Below are positions 6,844 to 12,883 of a stretch of 12,883 bases of DNA, in pieces. Position numbers and translations under genes: made by a program. The DNA is from CAYGTS01 sp964352905 (GTDB lineage Bacteria > Pseudomonadota > Gammaproteobacteria > JAHCLG01). How positions within the stretch are numbered: the stretch's first letter is position 1; each line of letters starts with the position of its first letter. The notes under the pieces are model-generated. The model was not told the origin of the DNA, made no database searches, and was given only the letters and a program-made list of their open reading frames with translations. The stretch is from contig CAYGTS010000073.1 of the NCBI GenBank assembly GCA_964352905.1, positions 1 to 12,883 of the forward strand, read 5' to 3'.

Positions 6844-7596
6844 ATGCGAAAAAAAATCATTGCCGGCAATTGGAAGATGCATGGCAACAAAGATTCAATC
6901 AAACAATTAATCAATGGCATTGAGTTCAAAATTGATTTCAACAGCGATGTTGAGTGCATTGTATTCCCACCCACTATTTACATTGATTATGTTAAGCAAC
7001 TCACCACTAAAAACGCATTAAAAATCGGTTCGCAAAATTTATGTTTTCGTGAAGAAGGCGCTAGCACGGGTGAAATTAGTGGTGCTATGTTACAGGATTG
7101 TGGTTGTCGCACTGTTTTAGTTGGGCATTCTGAAAGACGCCATATTTTTCAAGAAAGTGAAGAAATTGTTGCTGCGAAATTTATTCAAGCGCAAAAATAT
7201 GGTTTAATACCCATCCTTTGTGTGGGTGAGACAGAAAGTGAGCGCGAACAAGGTATGACTAATGCGGTTATCAAGGCACAAATTGATCAAGTAATGAACT
7301 TGCAAGATGTGACTTTATTTGCAAAAGCCGTGATTGCCTATGAACCGGTGTGGGCAATTGGCACAGGTAAAACGGCAAGCCCTGATCAAGCACAATACGT
7401 TCATCATATGATACGTCGCTATATCGCGCAGCAATCCCCGGCCATAGCTGAGGAATTAAGCATTATATACGGTGGTAGCGTTAAGCCAAATAATGCTAAA
7501 GCATTATTTGGCCAGCCCGATATTGATGGCGGTTTAATTGGCGGTGCATCGTTGGATGCAGTCGCGTTTGTTGAAATATATCATTCAGCGAGATAA
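6844..7596 (+). CDS. tpiA: Triosephosphate isomerase
   Basis: TpiA interconverts dihydroxyacetone phosphate and glyceraldehyde-3-phosphate in glycolysis and gluconeogenesis. The 250-residue TIM barrel has the usual length. The catalytic residues are all present: K11 in AGNWKMHGN (7-15), H95 in VGHSERRH (93-100) and E167 in AYEPVWAIGTGK (165-176), which includes mobile loop 6. The phosphate-binding YGGSVKPNN (209-217) and GGAS (233-236) are intact. It lies 57 nt after glmM and 4 nt before secG, an arrangement I recall from pseudomonads and other gammaproteobacteria but not E. coli, which lacks tpiA here. The ATG at 6844 is preceded by a modest GAGAG purine stretch. Confidence 0.97.
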   Translation: MRKKIIAGNWKMHGNKDSIKQLINGIEFKIDFNSDVECIVFPPTIYIDYVKQLTTKNALKIGSQNLCFREEGASTGEISGAMLQDCGCRTVLVGHSERRHIFQESEEIVAAKFIQAQKYGLIPILCVGETESEREQGMTNAVIKAQIDQVMNLQDVTLFAKAVIAYEPVWAIGTGKTASPDQAQYVHHMIRRYIAQQSPAIAEELSIIYGGSVKPNNAKALFGQPDIDGGLIGGASLDAVAFVEIYHSAR

Positions 7597-7600
7597 AAAA

Positions 7601-7885
7601 ATGCAACAACTTATATTAATATTACATGTTATCATTTCGATTTTTTTAATTGTGTTAGTGTTGCTCCAGCACGGTAAAGGAGCCGATATGGGTGCTGCCT
7701 TTGGTAGCGGCGCATCACAAACGTTATTTGGTAGCCAAGGTTCGGGCTCATTTTTAATGAAAATAACGATTGGTTTTGCGATAGCCTTCTTTTGTACGAG
7801 TCTTTTGCTAGGTTATTTTGCAGCACACTCTAACCAAGATAGTTTGCAATTACCTGGTAAGACACCTGTGCAACAAAAGAGTTAA
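7601..7885 (+). CDS. secG: Preprotein translocase subunit SecG
   Basis: SecG is the small auxiliary subunit of the SecYEG channel and aids SecA-driven export. The 94 residues contain two membrane helices (about 4-22 and 54-74) joined by the conserved cytoplasmic loop LLQHGKGADMGAAFG (21-35) and GSGASQTLFGSQGSG (35-49), which is the family hallmark. The short polar tail (76-94) is variable in the family. I chose ATG 7601: it is 4 nt after the tpiA stop and gives the standard N-terminus (MQQLILILHV); an upstream in-frame ATG at 7538 would lie wholly within tpiA. The GAG of 7589-7591 may act as a weak ribosome site, with translational coupling to tpiA. tRNA-Leu starts 5 nt after its stop, as secG-leuU are linked in E. 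coli. Confidence 0.95.
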   Translation: MQQLILILHVIISIFLIVLVLLQHGKGADMGAAFGSGASQTLFGSQGSGSFLMKITIGFAIAFFCTSLLLGYFAAHSNQDSLQLPGKTPVQQKS

Positions 7886-7890
7886 ATAAT

Positions 7891-7973
7891 GCCGAAATGG
7901 TGGAATTGGTAGACACGCTGTCTTGAGGGGGCAGTGGCTATTAGCCGTGCCGGTTCGAGTCCGGCTTTCGGCA
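7891..7973 (+). tRNA. tRNA-Leu (anticodon GAG)
   Basis: This 83-nt class II tRNA folds completely. The acceptor stem is GCCGAAA (7891-7897) with TTTCGGC (7966-7972) and discriminator A7973, as expected for leucine. The D-arm contains GGTAGACAC; the anticodon stem is CTGTC/GGCAG around loop TTGAGGG, giving anticodon GAG (reads CUC/CUU). The long variable arm is followed by T-arm GCCGG-TTCGAGT-CCGGC. CCA is not encoded (GAT follows) and must be added by nucleotidyltransferase. A T-run at 7976-7982 follows and may promote 3' end formation. It lies only 5 nt after secG, so a shared transcript must be cut by RNase P. Confidence 0.97.
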
Positions 7974-7987
7974 GATTTTTTTAGCAT

Positions 7988-8199
7988 CTTCGTCATTGCA
8001 AGTCCGTAGGACGAAGCCAGAGGCGAGTGGCCAGTGAGTGAGATAGTAAAGGCGATGCAGGTTAATACCCGCAGTGCGACTGGAAAGTAATGAGAAACAC
8101 CAACCCCAGTTGCTTCGTTTCCTGGATTGCTTCGTCGCTAACGCTCCTCGCAACGACGAAGATCCCGTTATTGCGTCGTTCTACGGACTCGCAACGATC
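7988..8199. repeat. Composite palindromic repeat insertion, MITE-like
   Basis: This non-coding insertion of about 212 bp lies between tRNA-Leu and nuoA. Its left end (7991-8012) and right end (8178-8199) are inverted copies matching at 17 of 22 positions, sharing AGTCCGTAG. Two hairpins use the same stem: CTTCGTC (7988-7994) with GACGAAG (8010-8016), and CTTCGTCG (8130-8137) with CGACGAAG (8154-8161). TTGCTTCGT is directly repeated at 8110-8118 and 8127-8135. Segment 8017-8037 recurs at 12864-12883, and 8137-8158 recurs inverted at 12782-12803 (21 of 22). No transposase is present. It may also hold the nuo promoter, but I see no convincing one. Confidence 0.7.
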
Positions 8200-8234
8200 A
8201 AAGCGCTTTTGCAGTAATTTAAGGGGAAGCAAAT

Positions 8235-8591
8235 ATGCTAGCAGAATATTTACCAATATTAATCTTCATTGGTGTTGGTTTAGTCATTGGCGTAGCACCC
8301 GTTATGGCGGGTTGGATTTTAGGACCTAAAAAACCCAATAAAGAAAAATTATCTGCTTACGAATGTGGTTTTGAACCCTTTGAAGATGCACGCATTCCTT
8401 TTGATGTGCGTTTTTATCTGGTTGCCATTTTGTTCATCTTATTTGATTTAGAAACCGCTTTTTTCGTACCCTGGGCGATTGTCTTGCGTCATTTAGGGTG
8501 GGGTGGTTTATTATCCATGGCCATATTTTTATTGTTGTTGCTACTAGGCTTTATTTATGAATGGAAACGAGGAGCGTTGGAATGGGAGTAA
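8235..8591 (+). CDS. nuoA: NADH-quinone oxidoreductase subunit A
   Basis: NuoA is a membrane subunit of respiratory complex I, placed near the quinone-binding junction with the peripheral arm. The 118 residues contain three membrane helices (about 6-28, 59-80 and 90-109). The family signature AYECGFEPFEDARIPFDVRF (41-60) and FILFDLETAF (67-76), with conserved acidic residues, are intact. The start at 8235 has a strong ribosome site, AAGGGG at 8221-8226, spaced 8 nt. It opens the nuo operon; its stop overlaps the nuoB start by 10 nt. It is shorter than E. coli NuoA (about 147), a common length outside enterobacteria. Confidence 0.97.
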   Translation: MLAEYLPILIFIGVGLVIGVAPVMAGWILGPKKPNKEKLSAYECGFEPFEDARIPFDVRFYLVAILFILFDLETAFFVPWAIVLRHLGWGGLLSMAIFLLLLLLGFIYEWKRGALEWE

Positions 8592-9070
8592 CCAAATCAG
8601 AACAGCAGCAAGGATTTGTCACAACCAACGTACAAAAATTAGTGGATTGGGCGAGAACCGGCTCTATGTGGCCGATGACGTTTGGGCTTGCCTGTTGCGC
8701 AGTTGAAATGATGCATACCGGTGCTGCGCGTTACGACTTAGATCGCTTTGGCGTCATGTTCCGCCCAAGCCCCCGCCAATCTGATGTCATGATTGTTGCT
8801 GGTACCTTGTGTAACAAAATGGCACCTGCATTACGCAAAGTTTATGATCAAATGCCAGAGCCGCGTTGGGTGATTTCTATGGGATCTTGCGCTAATGGTG
8901 GTGGTTATTATCATTATTCCTATTCAGTGGTGCGCGGTTGCGATCGCATTGTGCCAGTTGATATTTACGTACCAGGTTGTCCTCCTACTGCAGAAGCGCT
9001 GCTTTATGGTATTATCCAGCTGCAAAATAAAATCAAGCGGCAAAATGTCATTGAGGTAGGAGAGGAGTAA
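8582..9070 (+). CDS. nuoB: NADH-quinone oxidoreductase subunit B
   Basis: NuoB carries the terminal 4Fe-4S cluster N2 that hands electrons to quinone. In the 162-residue product the four ligands are visible: adjacent C38 and C39 (GLACCAVEMM), C103 (GSCANGG) and C133 (VPGCPPTAEAL). I chose ATG 8582 because GAGGAG (8569-8574) sits 7 nt upstream and the protein then begins as typical NuoB does. An in-frame ATG at 8561 would add seven residues deep inside nuoA and lacks such a site. The 10-nt overlap with nuoA suggests translational coupling. nuoC begins immediately after its stop. Confidence 0.97.
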   Translation: MGVTKSEQQQGFVTTNVQKLVDWARTGSMWPMTFGLACCAVEMMHTGAARYDLDRFGVMFRPSPRQSDVMIVAGTLCNKMAPALRKVYDQMPEPRWVISMGSCANGGGYYHYSYSVVRGCDRIVPVDIYVPGCPPTAEALLYGIIQLQNKIKRQNVIEVGEE

Positions 9071-9760
9071 ATGGAAAAATTACAACGTTTAGCCGAACAA
9101 ATTAATATTCATTTCGCTGGAATCATTCAAGACTCTATCATTAAACATAATGAACTTACGATAGAAGTAGCTAAGCAAGATATTATTAATACGTTGCAAC
9201 GCTTGCGTGATGAAGCCGATTTTCAATTTACACAACTCATCGATCTTTGTGCCGTTGATTATTTAGATTATGGCAAAGATGAGTGGACCACCGATAAAGC
9301 AACCGCCAATGGATTTGATCGCGGCGTTAAACAGGATGAAAAAATTACCGTGCATGCATGGCATAAACCCCGTTTTGCCGTGGTTTATCATTTATTATCC
9401 ATGACTCATAATTTTCGTTTACGCGTAAAAACTTATTTAGAACACGACGATTTAATCATTGATTCTGCCATGAACGTTTGGCCAGCCGCGAATTGGTACG
9501 AGCGTGAAGCCTTCGATCTTTATGGCATTTTATTCAGTGGTCATAAAGACTTGCGCCGCATTTTAACCGACTATGGTTTTATGGGGCATCCTTTCCGCAA
9601 AGATTTCCCCTTAAGCGGTTATGTTGAACCACGTTATGATGCCAAACAAGCACGCGTGGTGTATGAAAAAGTTGAGATAACACCGCGTGTATTGGTGCCA
9701 AAAGTGATTCGAGAGGATAGTCGTTACGCTCATCCAACGGATAAGGAGCGAGGTGCTTAA
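9071..9760 (+). CDS. nuoC: NADH-quinone oxidoreductase subunit C
   Basis: NuoC is the 30-kDa peripheral-arm subunit that packs against NuoD and NuoB. The 229-residue product has the family signature at about residues 143-190: EREAFDLYGILFSGH, DLRRILTDYGF, then GHPFRKDFPLSGYVEPRYD. The N-terminal half has LIDLCAVDYLDYG and the strand PRFAVVYHLLS, separated by a loop of about 25 residues (DEWTTDKATANGFDRGVKQD region). Such a loop also occurs, as I recall, in other gamma- and betaproteobacterial NuoC, so I do not treat it as odd. The gene starts directly after the nuoB stop, with a strong AGGAGAGGAG purine run upstream. It is separate from nuoD, unlike the fused nuoCD of E. coli. Confidence 0.97.
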   Translation: MEKLQRLAEQINIHFAGIIQDSIIKHNELTIEVAKQDIINTLQRLRDEADFQFTQLIDLCAVDYLDYGKDEWTTDKATANGFDRGVKQDEKITVHAWHKPRFAVVYHLLSMTHNFRLRVKTYLEHDDLIIDSAMNVWPAANWYEREAFDLYGILFSGHKDLRRILTDYGFMGHPFRKDFPLSGYVEPRYDAKQARVVYEKVEITPRVLVPKVIREDSRYAHPTDKERGA

Positions 9761-9761
9761 T

Positions 9762-11015
9762 ATGCCAACAATTAAAAACTATACGATGAACTTCGGGCCA
9801 CAACACCCTTCTGCGCATGGTGTATTACGTTTAGTGTTAGAGCTCGATGGTGAAACGATTGTACGAGCCGATCCCCACATTGGTTTATTACACCGTGCCA
9901 CTGAAAAACTAGCGGAAACCAAACCGTTTAATCAAAGTATTGGTTACATGGATAGACTTGATTACGTTTCGATGATGTGTAACGAACATGCTTATGTGCT
10001 CGCTATTGAAAAATTATTAAATATTACACCACCGATCCGAGCGCAATACATTCGCGTGATGTTTGATGAAATCACACGTATTTTAAATCATTTACTCTGG
10101 CTTGGTGCACATGGCTTAGATATTGGCGCCATGACGATGTTTTTATACTGCTTTCGTGAACGTGAAGACTTAATGGATTGCTATGAAGCAGTGAGTGGTG
10201 CGCGCATGCATGCTACTTATTACCGCCCTGGTGGTGTTTATCGTGACTTGCCAGGTACCATGCCACAATATCAAAAATCACAATGGCGTAGTCAAAAAGA
10301 CACCGATTTATTAAATCGGGATCGCCAAGGCGGGTTATTAGATTTTATTGCCGCTTTTACCGAACGTTTTCCAAAATGTGTTGATGAATATGAAACCCTG
10401 TTAACCGAAAATCGTATTTGGAAGCAACGCACCGTGGGCATTGGTGTTGTTACGCCTGAACGTGCTAAAGCCATGGGCTTTACTGGTCCTATGTTACGTG
10501 GCAGTGGCGTTGCTTGGGATTTACGCAAAAAGCAACCTTATGAGGTGTATTCCGAATTAGACTTTGATATTCCGATTGGCACGAACGGCGATTGTTATGA
10601 TCGCTATTTAGTGCGGGTTGAAGAAATGCGCCAATCCAATCGTATTATTAAACAATGTGTCGCTTGGCTGCGCCAAAATTCGGGGCCTGTGATTTTAGAT
10701 GATCATAAAGTGACACCACCACATCGTGTGAAAATGAAAACCGATATGGAATCACAAATTCACCATTTTAAATTATTTACAGAAGGCTATTGTGTGCCGC
10801 TTGGCGAAGCGTATGCTGCGGTTGAACATCCCAAAGGCGAATTTGGTATTTATTTAATTTCTGATGGCGCCAACAAACCCTATCGCGTTAAAATACGCGC
10901 GCCGGGTTATCCGCATTTAGCGGGTTTAGATGAAATGTCGCAAGGGCACATGTTAGCCGATGTCGTGGCAATTTTATCCAGTCAAGATATCGTATTTGGC
11001 GAAATCGATAGATAA
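9762..11015 (+). CDS. nuoD: NADH-quinone oxidoreductase subunit D
   Basis: NuoD is the 49-kDa subunit that forms much of the quinone-binding cavity with NuoB. The 417-residue product starts MPTIKNYTMNFGPQHPSAHG, with the quinone-pocket histidines expected at H15 and H19 in GPQHPSAHG. HIGLLHRATEKLAE follows near 35-50, and the family C-terminus DIVFGEIDR is intact. The start is ATG 9762, 8 nt after GAGG (9750-9753), just past the nuoC stop. An in-frame GTG at 9753 would add three residues and overlap nuoC, which is less likely. nuoE follows 9 nt downstream. No key residue appears altered. Confidence 0.97.
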   Translation: MPTIKNYTMNFGPQHPSAHGVLRLVLELDGETIVRADPHIGLLHRATEKLAETKPFNQSIGYMDRLDYVSMMCNEHAYVLAIEKLLNITPPIRAQYIRVMFDEITRILNHLLWLGAHGLDIGAMTMFLYCFREREDLMDCYEAVSGARMHATYYRPGGVYRDLPGTMPQYQKSQWRSQKDTDLLNRDRQGGLLDFIAAFTERFPKCVDEYETLLTENRIWKQRTVGIGVVTPERAKAMGFTGPMLRGSGVAWDLRKKQPYEVYSELDFDIPIGTNGDCYDRYLVRVEEMRQSNRIIKQCVAWLRQNSGPVILDDHKVTPPHRVKMKTDMESQIHHFKLFTEGYCVPLGEAYAAVEHPKGEFGIYLISDGANKPYRVKIRAPGYPHLAGLDEMSQGHMLADVVAILSSQDIVFGEIDR

Positions 11016-11024
11016 GGTAGCAAC

Positions 11025-11519
11025 ATGGATAACAAAAAGTTAACTGAATTAATCAGTGAAAAAAGCATTAAAGAAATCGATCATTGGATCGCAAAATTTC
11101 CGGCTGATCAAAAAAAATCAGCATCATTACAAGCGTTACGCATTGTGCAAGATGAAAAAGGTTGGTTATCTGATGAATTAATGGAAGCGGTTGCTGATTA
11201 TTTAGATATGCCTAAAATTGCGATTTTTGAAGTCGCCACATTCTACTCCATGTATGACTTAGAACCGGTTGGTAAACATAAAATTAATATGTGTAATAGC
11301 ATTTCTTGCATGCTCAATGGTAGTGAAAGACTTATTAAGCATCTCGAGCAAAAATTAAATATCAATGTAGGTGAAACCACAGCAGATGGTAAATTAACTC
11401 TAAAAAAAGTTGAATGCTTAGGTGCTTGTGTGAATGCGCCAGCGTGTTACATTGGCCGTGACTATCATGAGCATTTAAATGAAGAGAAGTTGGATAAATT
11501 GATCGAGGAATTAACCTAG
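11025..11519 (+). CDS. nuoE: NADH-quinone oxidoreductase subunit E
   Basis: NuoE is the 24-kDa thioredoxin-like subunit that binds 2Fe-2S cluster N1a beside NuoF. The 164-residue product has the expected ligand spacing: C90-x4-C95 (MCNSISC) and C131-x3-C135 (ECLGAC). The N-terminal helical half contains LQALRIVQDEKGWLS (35-49) and EVATFYSMYDLEPVG (69-83), both family hallmarks. The ATG at 11025 has GGTAG shortly upstream, and the stop lies 2 nt before nuoF. Confidence 0.97.
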   Translation: MDNKKLTELISEKSIKEIDHWIAKFPADQKKSASLQALRIVQDEKGWLSDELMEAVADYLDMPKIAIFEVATFYSMYDLEPVGKHKINMCNSISCMLNGSERLIKHLEQKLNINVGETTADGKLTLKKVECLGACVNAPACYIGRDYHEHLNEEKLDKLIEELT

Positions 11520-11521
11520 CC

Positions 11522-12802
11522 ATGATGAATGCAATCTCTTACCGCACCTTACATTTAGATAATCCTACCGATATTGAAACTTATCGCAGTATTGGTGGCT
11601 ATAAAGTTTTTGAAAAAATCATTAAAGAAAAAACACCGGTTTCAGAAATTATTACCCAATTAAAAGAGGCCAACTTACGCGGCCGCGGCGGTGCGGGCTT
11701 TCCCACCGGTTTAAAATGGAGTTTCATGAATCCAAATTCGCCTGGACAAAAATATTTAGTGGTTAACTCCGATGAAGGTGAACCTGGCACGTGCAAAGAT
11801 CGCGATATCATGCGCTACAATCCGCATCAATTAATTGAAGGTATTTTAATTGGCTGCTACGCCATGGGGGCAAGTGTTTGCTACAACTATATTCGCGGTG
11901 AATACTGGGAACCATTCATGGCATGTGAAAAAGCGTTAGCGCAAGCCAGCACCGCAGGTTATTTAGGCAAAAATATTTTAGGTTCTGGTATTGATATTGA
12001 AATCCATAACCTATTAGGTGCAGGCGCTTATATTTGCGGTGAAGAAACTGCGTTAATGAATTCAATCGAAGGTAAACGTGGTTTACCGCGATTTAAACCA
12101 CCTTTTCCAGCTAATTTTGGTGTTTATGGCAAACCGACCACGATTAACAATACTGAAACTATGGCATCAGTGCCGGTGATTTTAGAAAAAGGCGCCAAAT
12201 GGTTTTTAGAATTGGGCCGTCCTGATGGTGGTGGCAGTCGTGTGTTTAGTGTTACCGGTCATGTAACCCGCCCTGGCAATTATGAAATTCCCTTAGGCAC
12301 ACCCTTTCGTGATCTCTTAGAAATGGCTGGTGGTGTGCGTGATGGGCGTAAATTAAAAGCCGTGATTCCAGGCGGAACTTCTATGCCAGTTTTGCCAGCT
12401 GCTAATATCATGGATGTGGATATGGATTACGATAGCATGCAAAAGGCTGGATCGAATTTAGGATCGGGTGCGGTGATTATTATGGATGAAAGCACCTGCA
12501 TGGTAAAAGCCTTGGCCAATATTTCAGAATTTTATGCCGATGAATCTTGTGGCCAATGCACGCCGTGCCGTGAAGGTACTGGCTGGCTTGCACGCATGGT
12601 GCATCGAATTGAACATGGCCACGGTGTTGCCGGTGATTTAGAAAAATTACGTTCAGTTGCCAAAAATATTGAAGGGCGTACTATTTGTGCCTTTGGTGAA
12701 GCCGCTGCTTGGCCAGTAGGCGCAATGCTAAAACATTTTTGGGATGAATTTGAATATCACGTTACGCATAAGAAATGTTTGCGTCATTGCGAGGAGCGTT
12801 AG
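11522..12802 (+). CDS. nuoF: NADH-quinone oxidoreductase subunit F, repeat-altered C-terminus
   Basis: NuoF oxidises NADH at the tip of complex I, holding FMN and 4Fe-4S cluster N3. In the 426-residue product the FMN/NADH-binding GRGGAGFPTGLKW is at 54-66, and GAGAYICGEETAL at 166-178 is followed by EGKRGLPRFKPPFPA. The N3 ligands are C343, C346 and C349 (CGQCTPC) plus C389 (TICAFGEA). The last six codons (RHCEER, 421-426) and the stop lie inside a repeat shared with 8137-8158. The natural end has therefore been replaced or extended, probably without effect on cofactor sites. Start ATG 11522 is 2 nt after nuoE; GAGGA (11505-11509) is 12 nt upstream. A second ATG follows at 11525. Confidence 0.97.
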   Translation: MMNAISYRTLHLDNPTDIETYRSIGGYKVFEKIIKEKTPVSEIITQLKEANLRGRGGAGFPTGLKWSFMNPNSPGQKYLVVNSDEGEPGTCKDRDIMRYNPHQLIEGILIGCYAMGASVCYNYIRGEYWEPFMACEKALAQASTAGYLGKNILGSGIDIEIHNLLGAGAYICGEETALMNSIEGKRGLPRFKPPFPANFGVYGKPTTINNTETMASVPVILEKGAKWFLELGRPDGGGSRVFSVTGHVTRPGNYEIPLGTPFRDLLEMAGGVRDGRKLKAVIPGGTSMPVLPAANIMDVDMDYDSMQKAGSNLGSGAVIIMDESTCMVKALANISEFYADESCGQCTPCREGTGWLARMVHRIEHGHGVAGDLEKLRSVAKNIEGRTICAFGEAAAWPVGAMLKHFWDEFEYHVTHKKCLRHCEER

Positions 12803-12883
12803 CTTTGAGCAATCTGGCGAGTGAGTGCGTCTCAATCCGTCATTGCGAGCGAAGCGCGGCAATCCAGAGGCGAGTGGCAGTGA
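12781..12883. repeat. Two tandem palindromic repeat units at the nuoF 3' end
   Basis: Unit A begins near 12781 and unit B near 12839; each starts CGTCATTGCGAG. In unit A, ATTGC (12786-12790) pairs with GCAAT (12809-12813); in unit B, ATTGC (12842-12846) pairs with GCAAT (12859-12863). Segment 12782-12803 matches the reverse complement of 8137-8158 at 21 of 22 positions, and 12864-12883 matches 8017-8037 apart from one missing C. The array runs off the window end. It interrupts the otherwise tight spacing of the nuo operon, with nuoG expected next. Confidence 0.75.

Noticed and set aside
7538..7600. Upstream in-frame start extending SecG by 21 residues
   Set aside because: The extension lies inside tpiA and is not part of the SecG family; ATG 7601 gives the standard N-terminus.
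8062..8256. Minus-strand ORF of 64 codons (and overlapping ORFs at 7941-8153 minus and 8090-8329 plus) in the tRNA-Leu/nuoA gap
   Set aside because: They translate the palindromic repeat (one contains SDEAIQ, a typical repeat translation), lack ribosome sites, and conflict with tRNA-Leu or nuoA.
9071..9760. Loop in NuoC between the LDYG and PRFAVVYHLLS segments, considered as an unusual insertion
   Set aside because: A comparable segment is, to my recollection, common in gamma- and betaproteobacterial NuoC.
12781..12883. Possible CRISPR array because of tandem palindromic units
   Set aside because: There are only two diverged units, no regular unique spacers and no cas genes; the units also recur dispersed elsewhere in the window.

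Overview
The window looks like chromosomal DNA of a gammaproteobacterium, most probably a member of the Legionellales (Legionella/Coxiella relatives). Three things suggest this: moderately AT-rich coding sequence; the conserved order yhbY | rlmE-ftsH-folP-glmM-tpiA-secG-tRNA-Leu(GAG), which E. coli shares except for tpiA; and a type I NADH dehydrogenase operon with separate nuoC and nuoD placed directly after it. The placement is inference from gene order and composition; no search was run.

Layout. (1) Positions 52-857, minus strand: a Gln-rich exported protein of unknown function behind yhbY (ribosome/RNA-binding CRM protein), 20 nt apart and probably co-transcribed. (2) Positions 858-935: divergent intergenic region with a TATAAT box. 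(3) Positions 936-3579: rlmE (23S rRNA 2'-O-methyltransferase) and ftsH (membrane AAA+ zinc protease). (4) Positions 3580-3949: a gene-free stretch with two strong hairpins and a dispersed 34-bp repeat. (5) Positions 3950-4435: an orphan gene interrupting the usual ftsH-folP linkage. (6) Positions 4534-7973: folP (with unusual substrate loops), glmM, tpiA, secG and tRNA-Leu, tightly packed. (7) Positions 7974-8234: a repeat-derived insertion with paired palindromes. (8) Positions 8235-12802: nuoA-B-C-D-E-F, nearly gapless or overlapping. (9) Positions 12781-12883: two more repeat units; the first supplies the last six codons and stop of nuoF and separates it from whatever follows, presumably nuoG.

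How the genes work together. The left half is ribosome and envelope housekeeping: rRNA modification, membrane protein quality control, folate synthesis, the UDP-GlcNAc precursor step, glycolysis and a Sec subunit. The right half builds the peripheral arm of complex I (NuoB-F) plus one membrane subunit (NuoA).

I found no defence system, prophage, CRISPR array or biosynthetic cluster, and nothing I would call a new multi-gene system. The parts worth a second look are the palindromic repeats that sit at gene ends and have been translated into NuoF, the dihydropteroate synthase with altered signature loops, the orphan gene between ftsH and folP, and the small Gln-rich exported protein.
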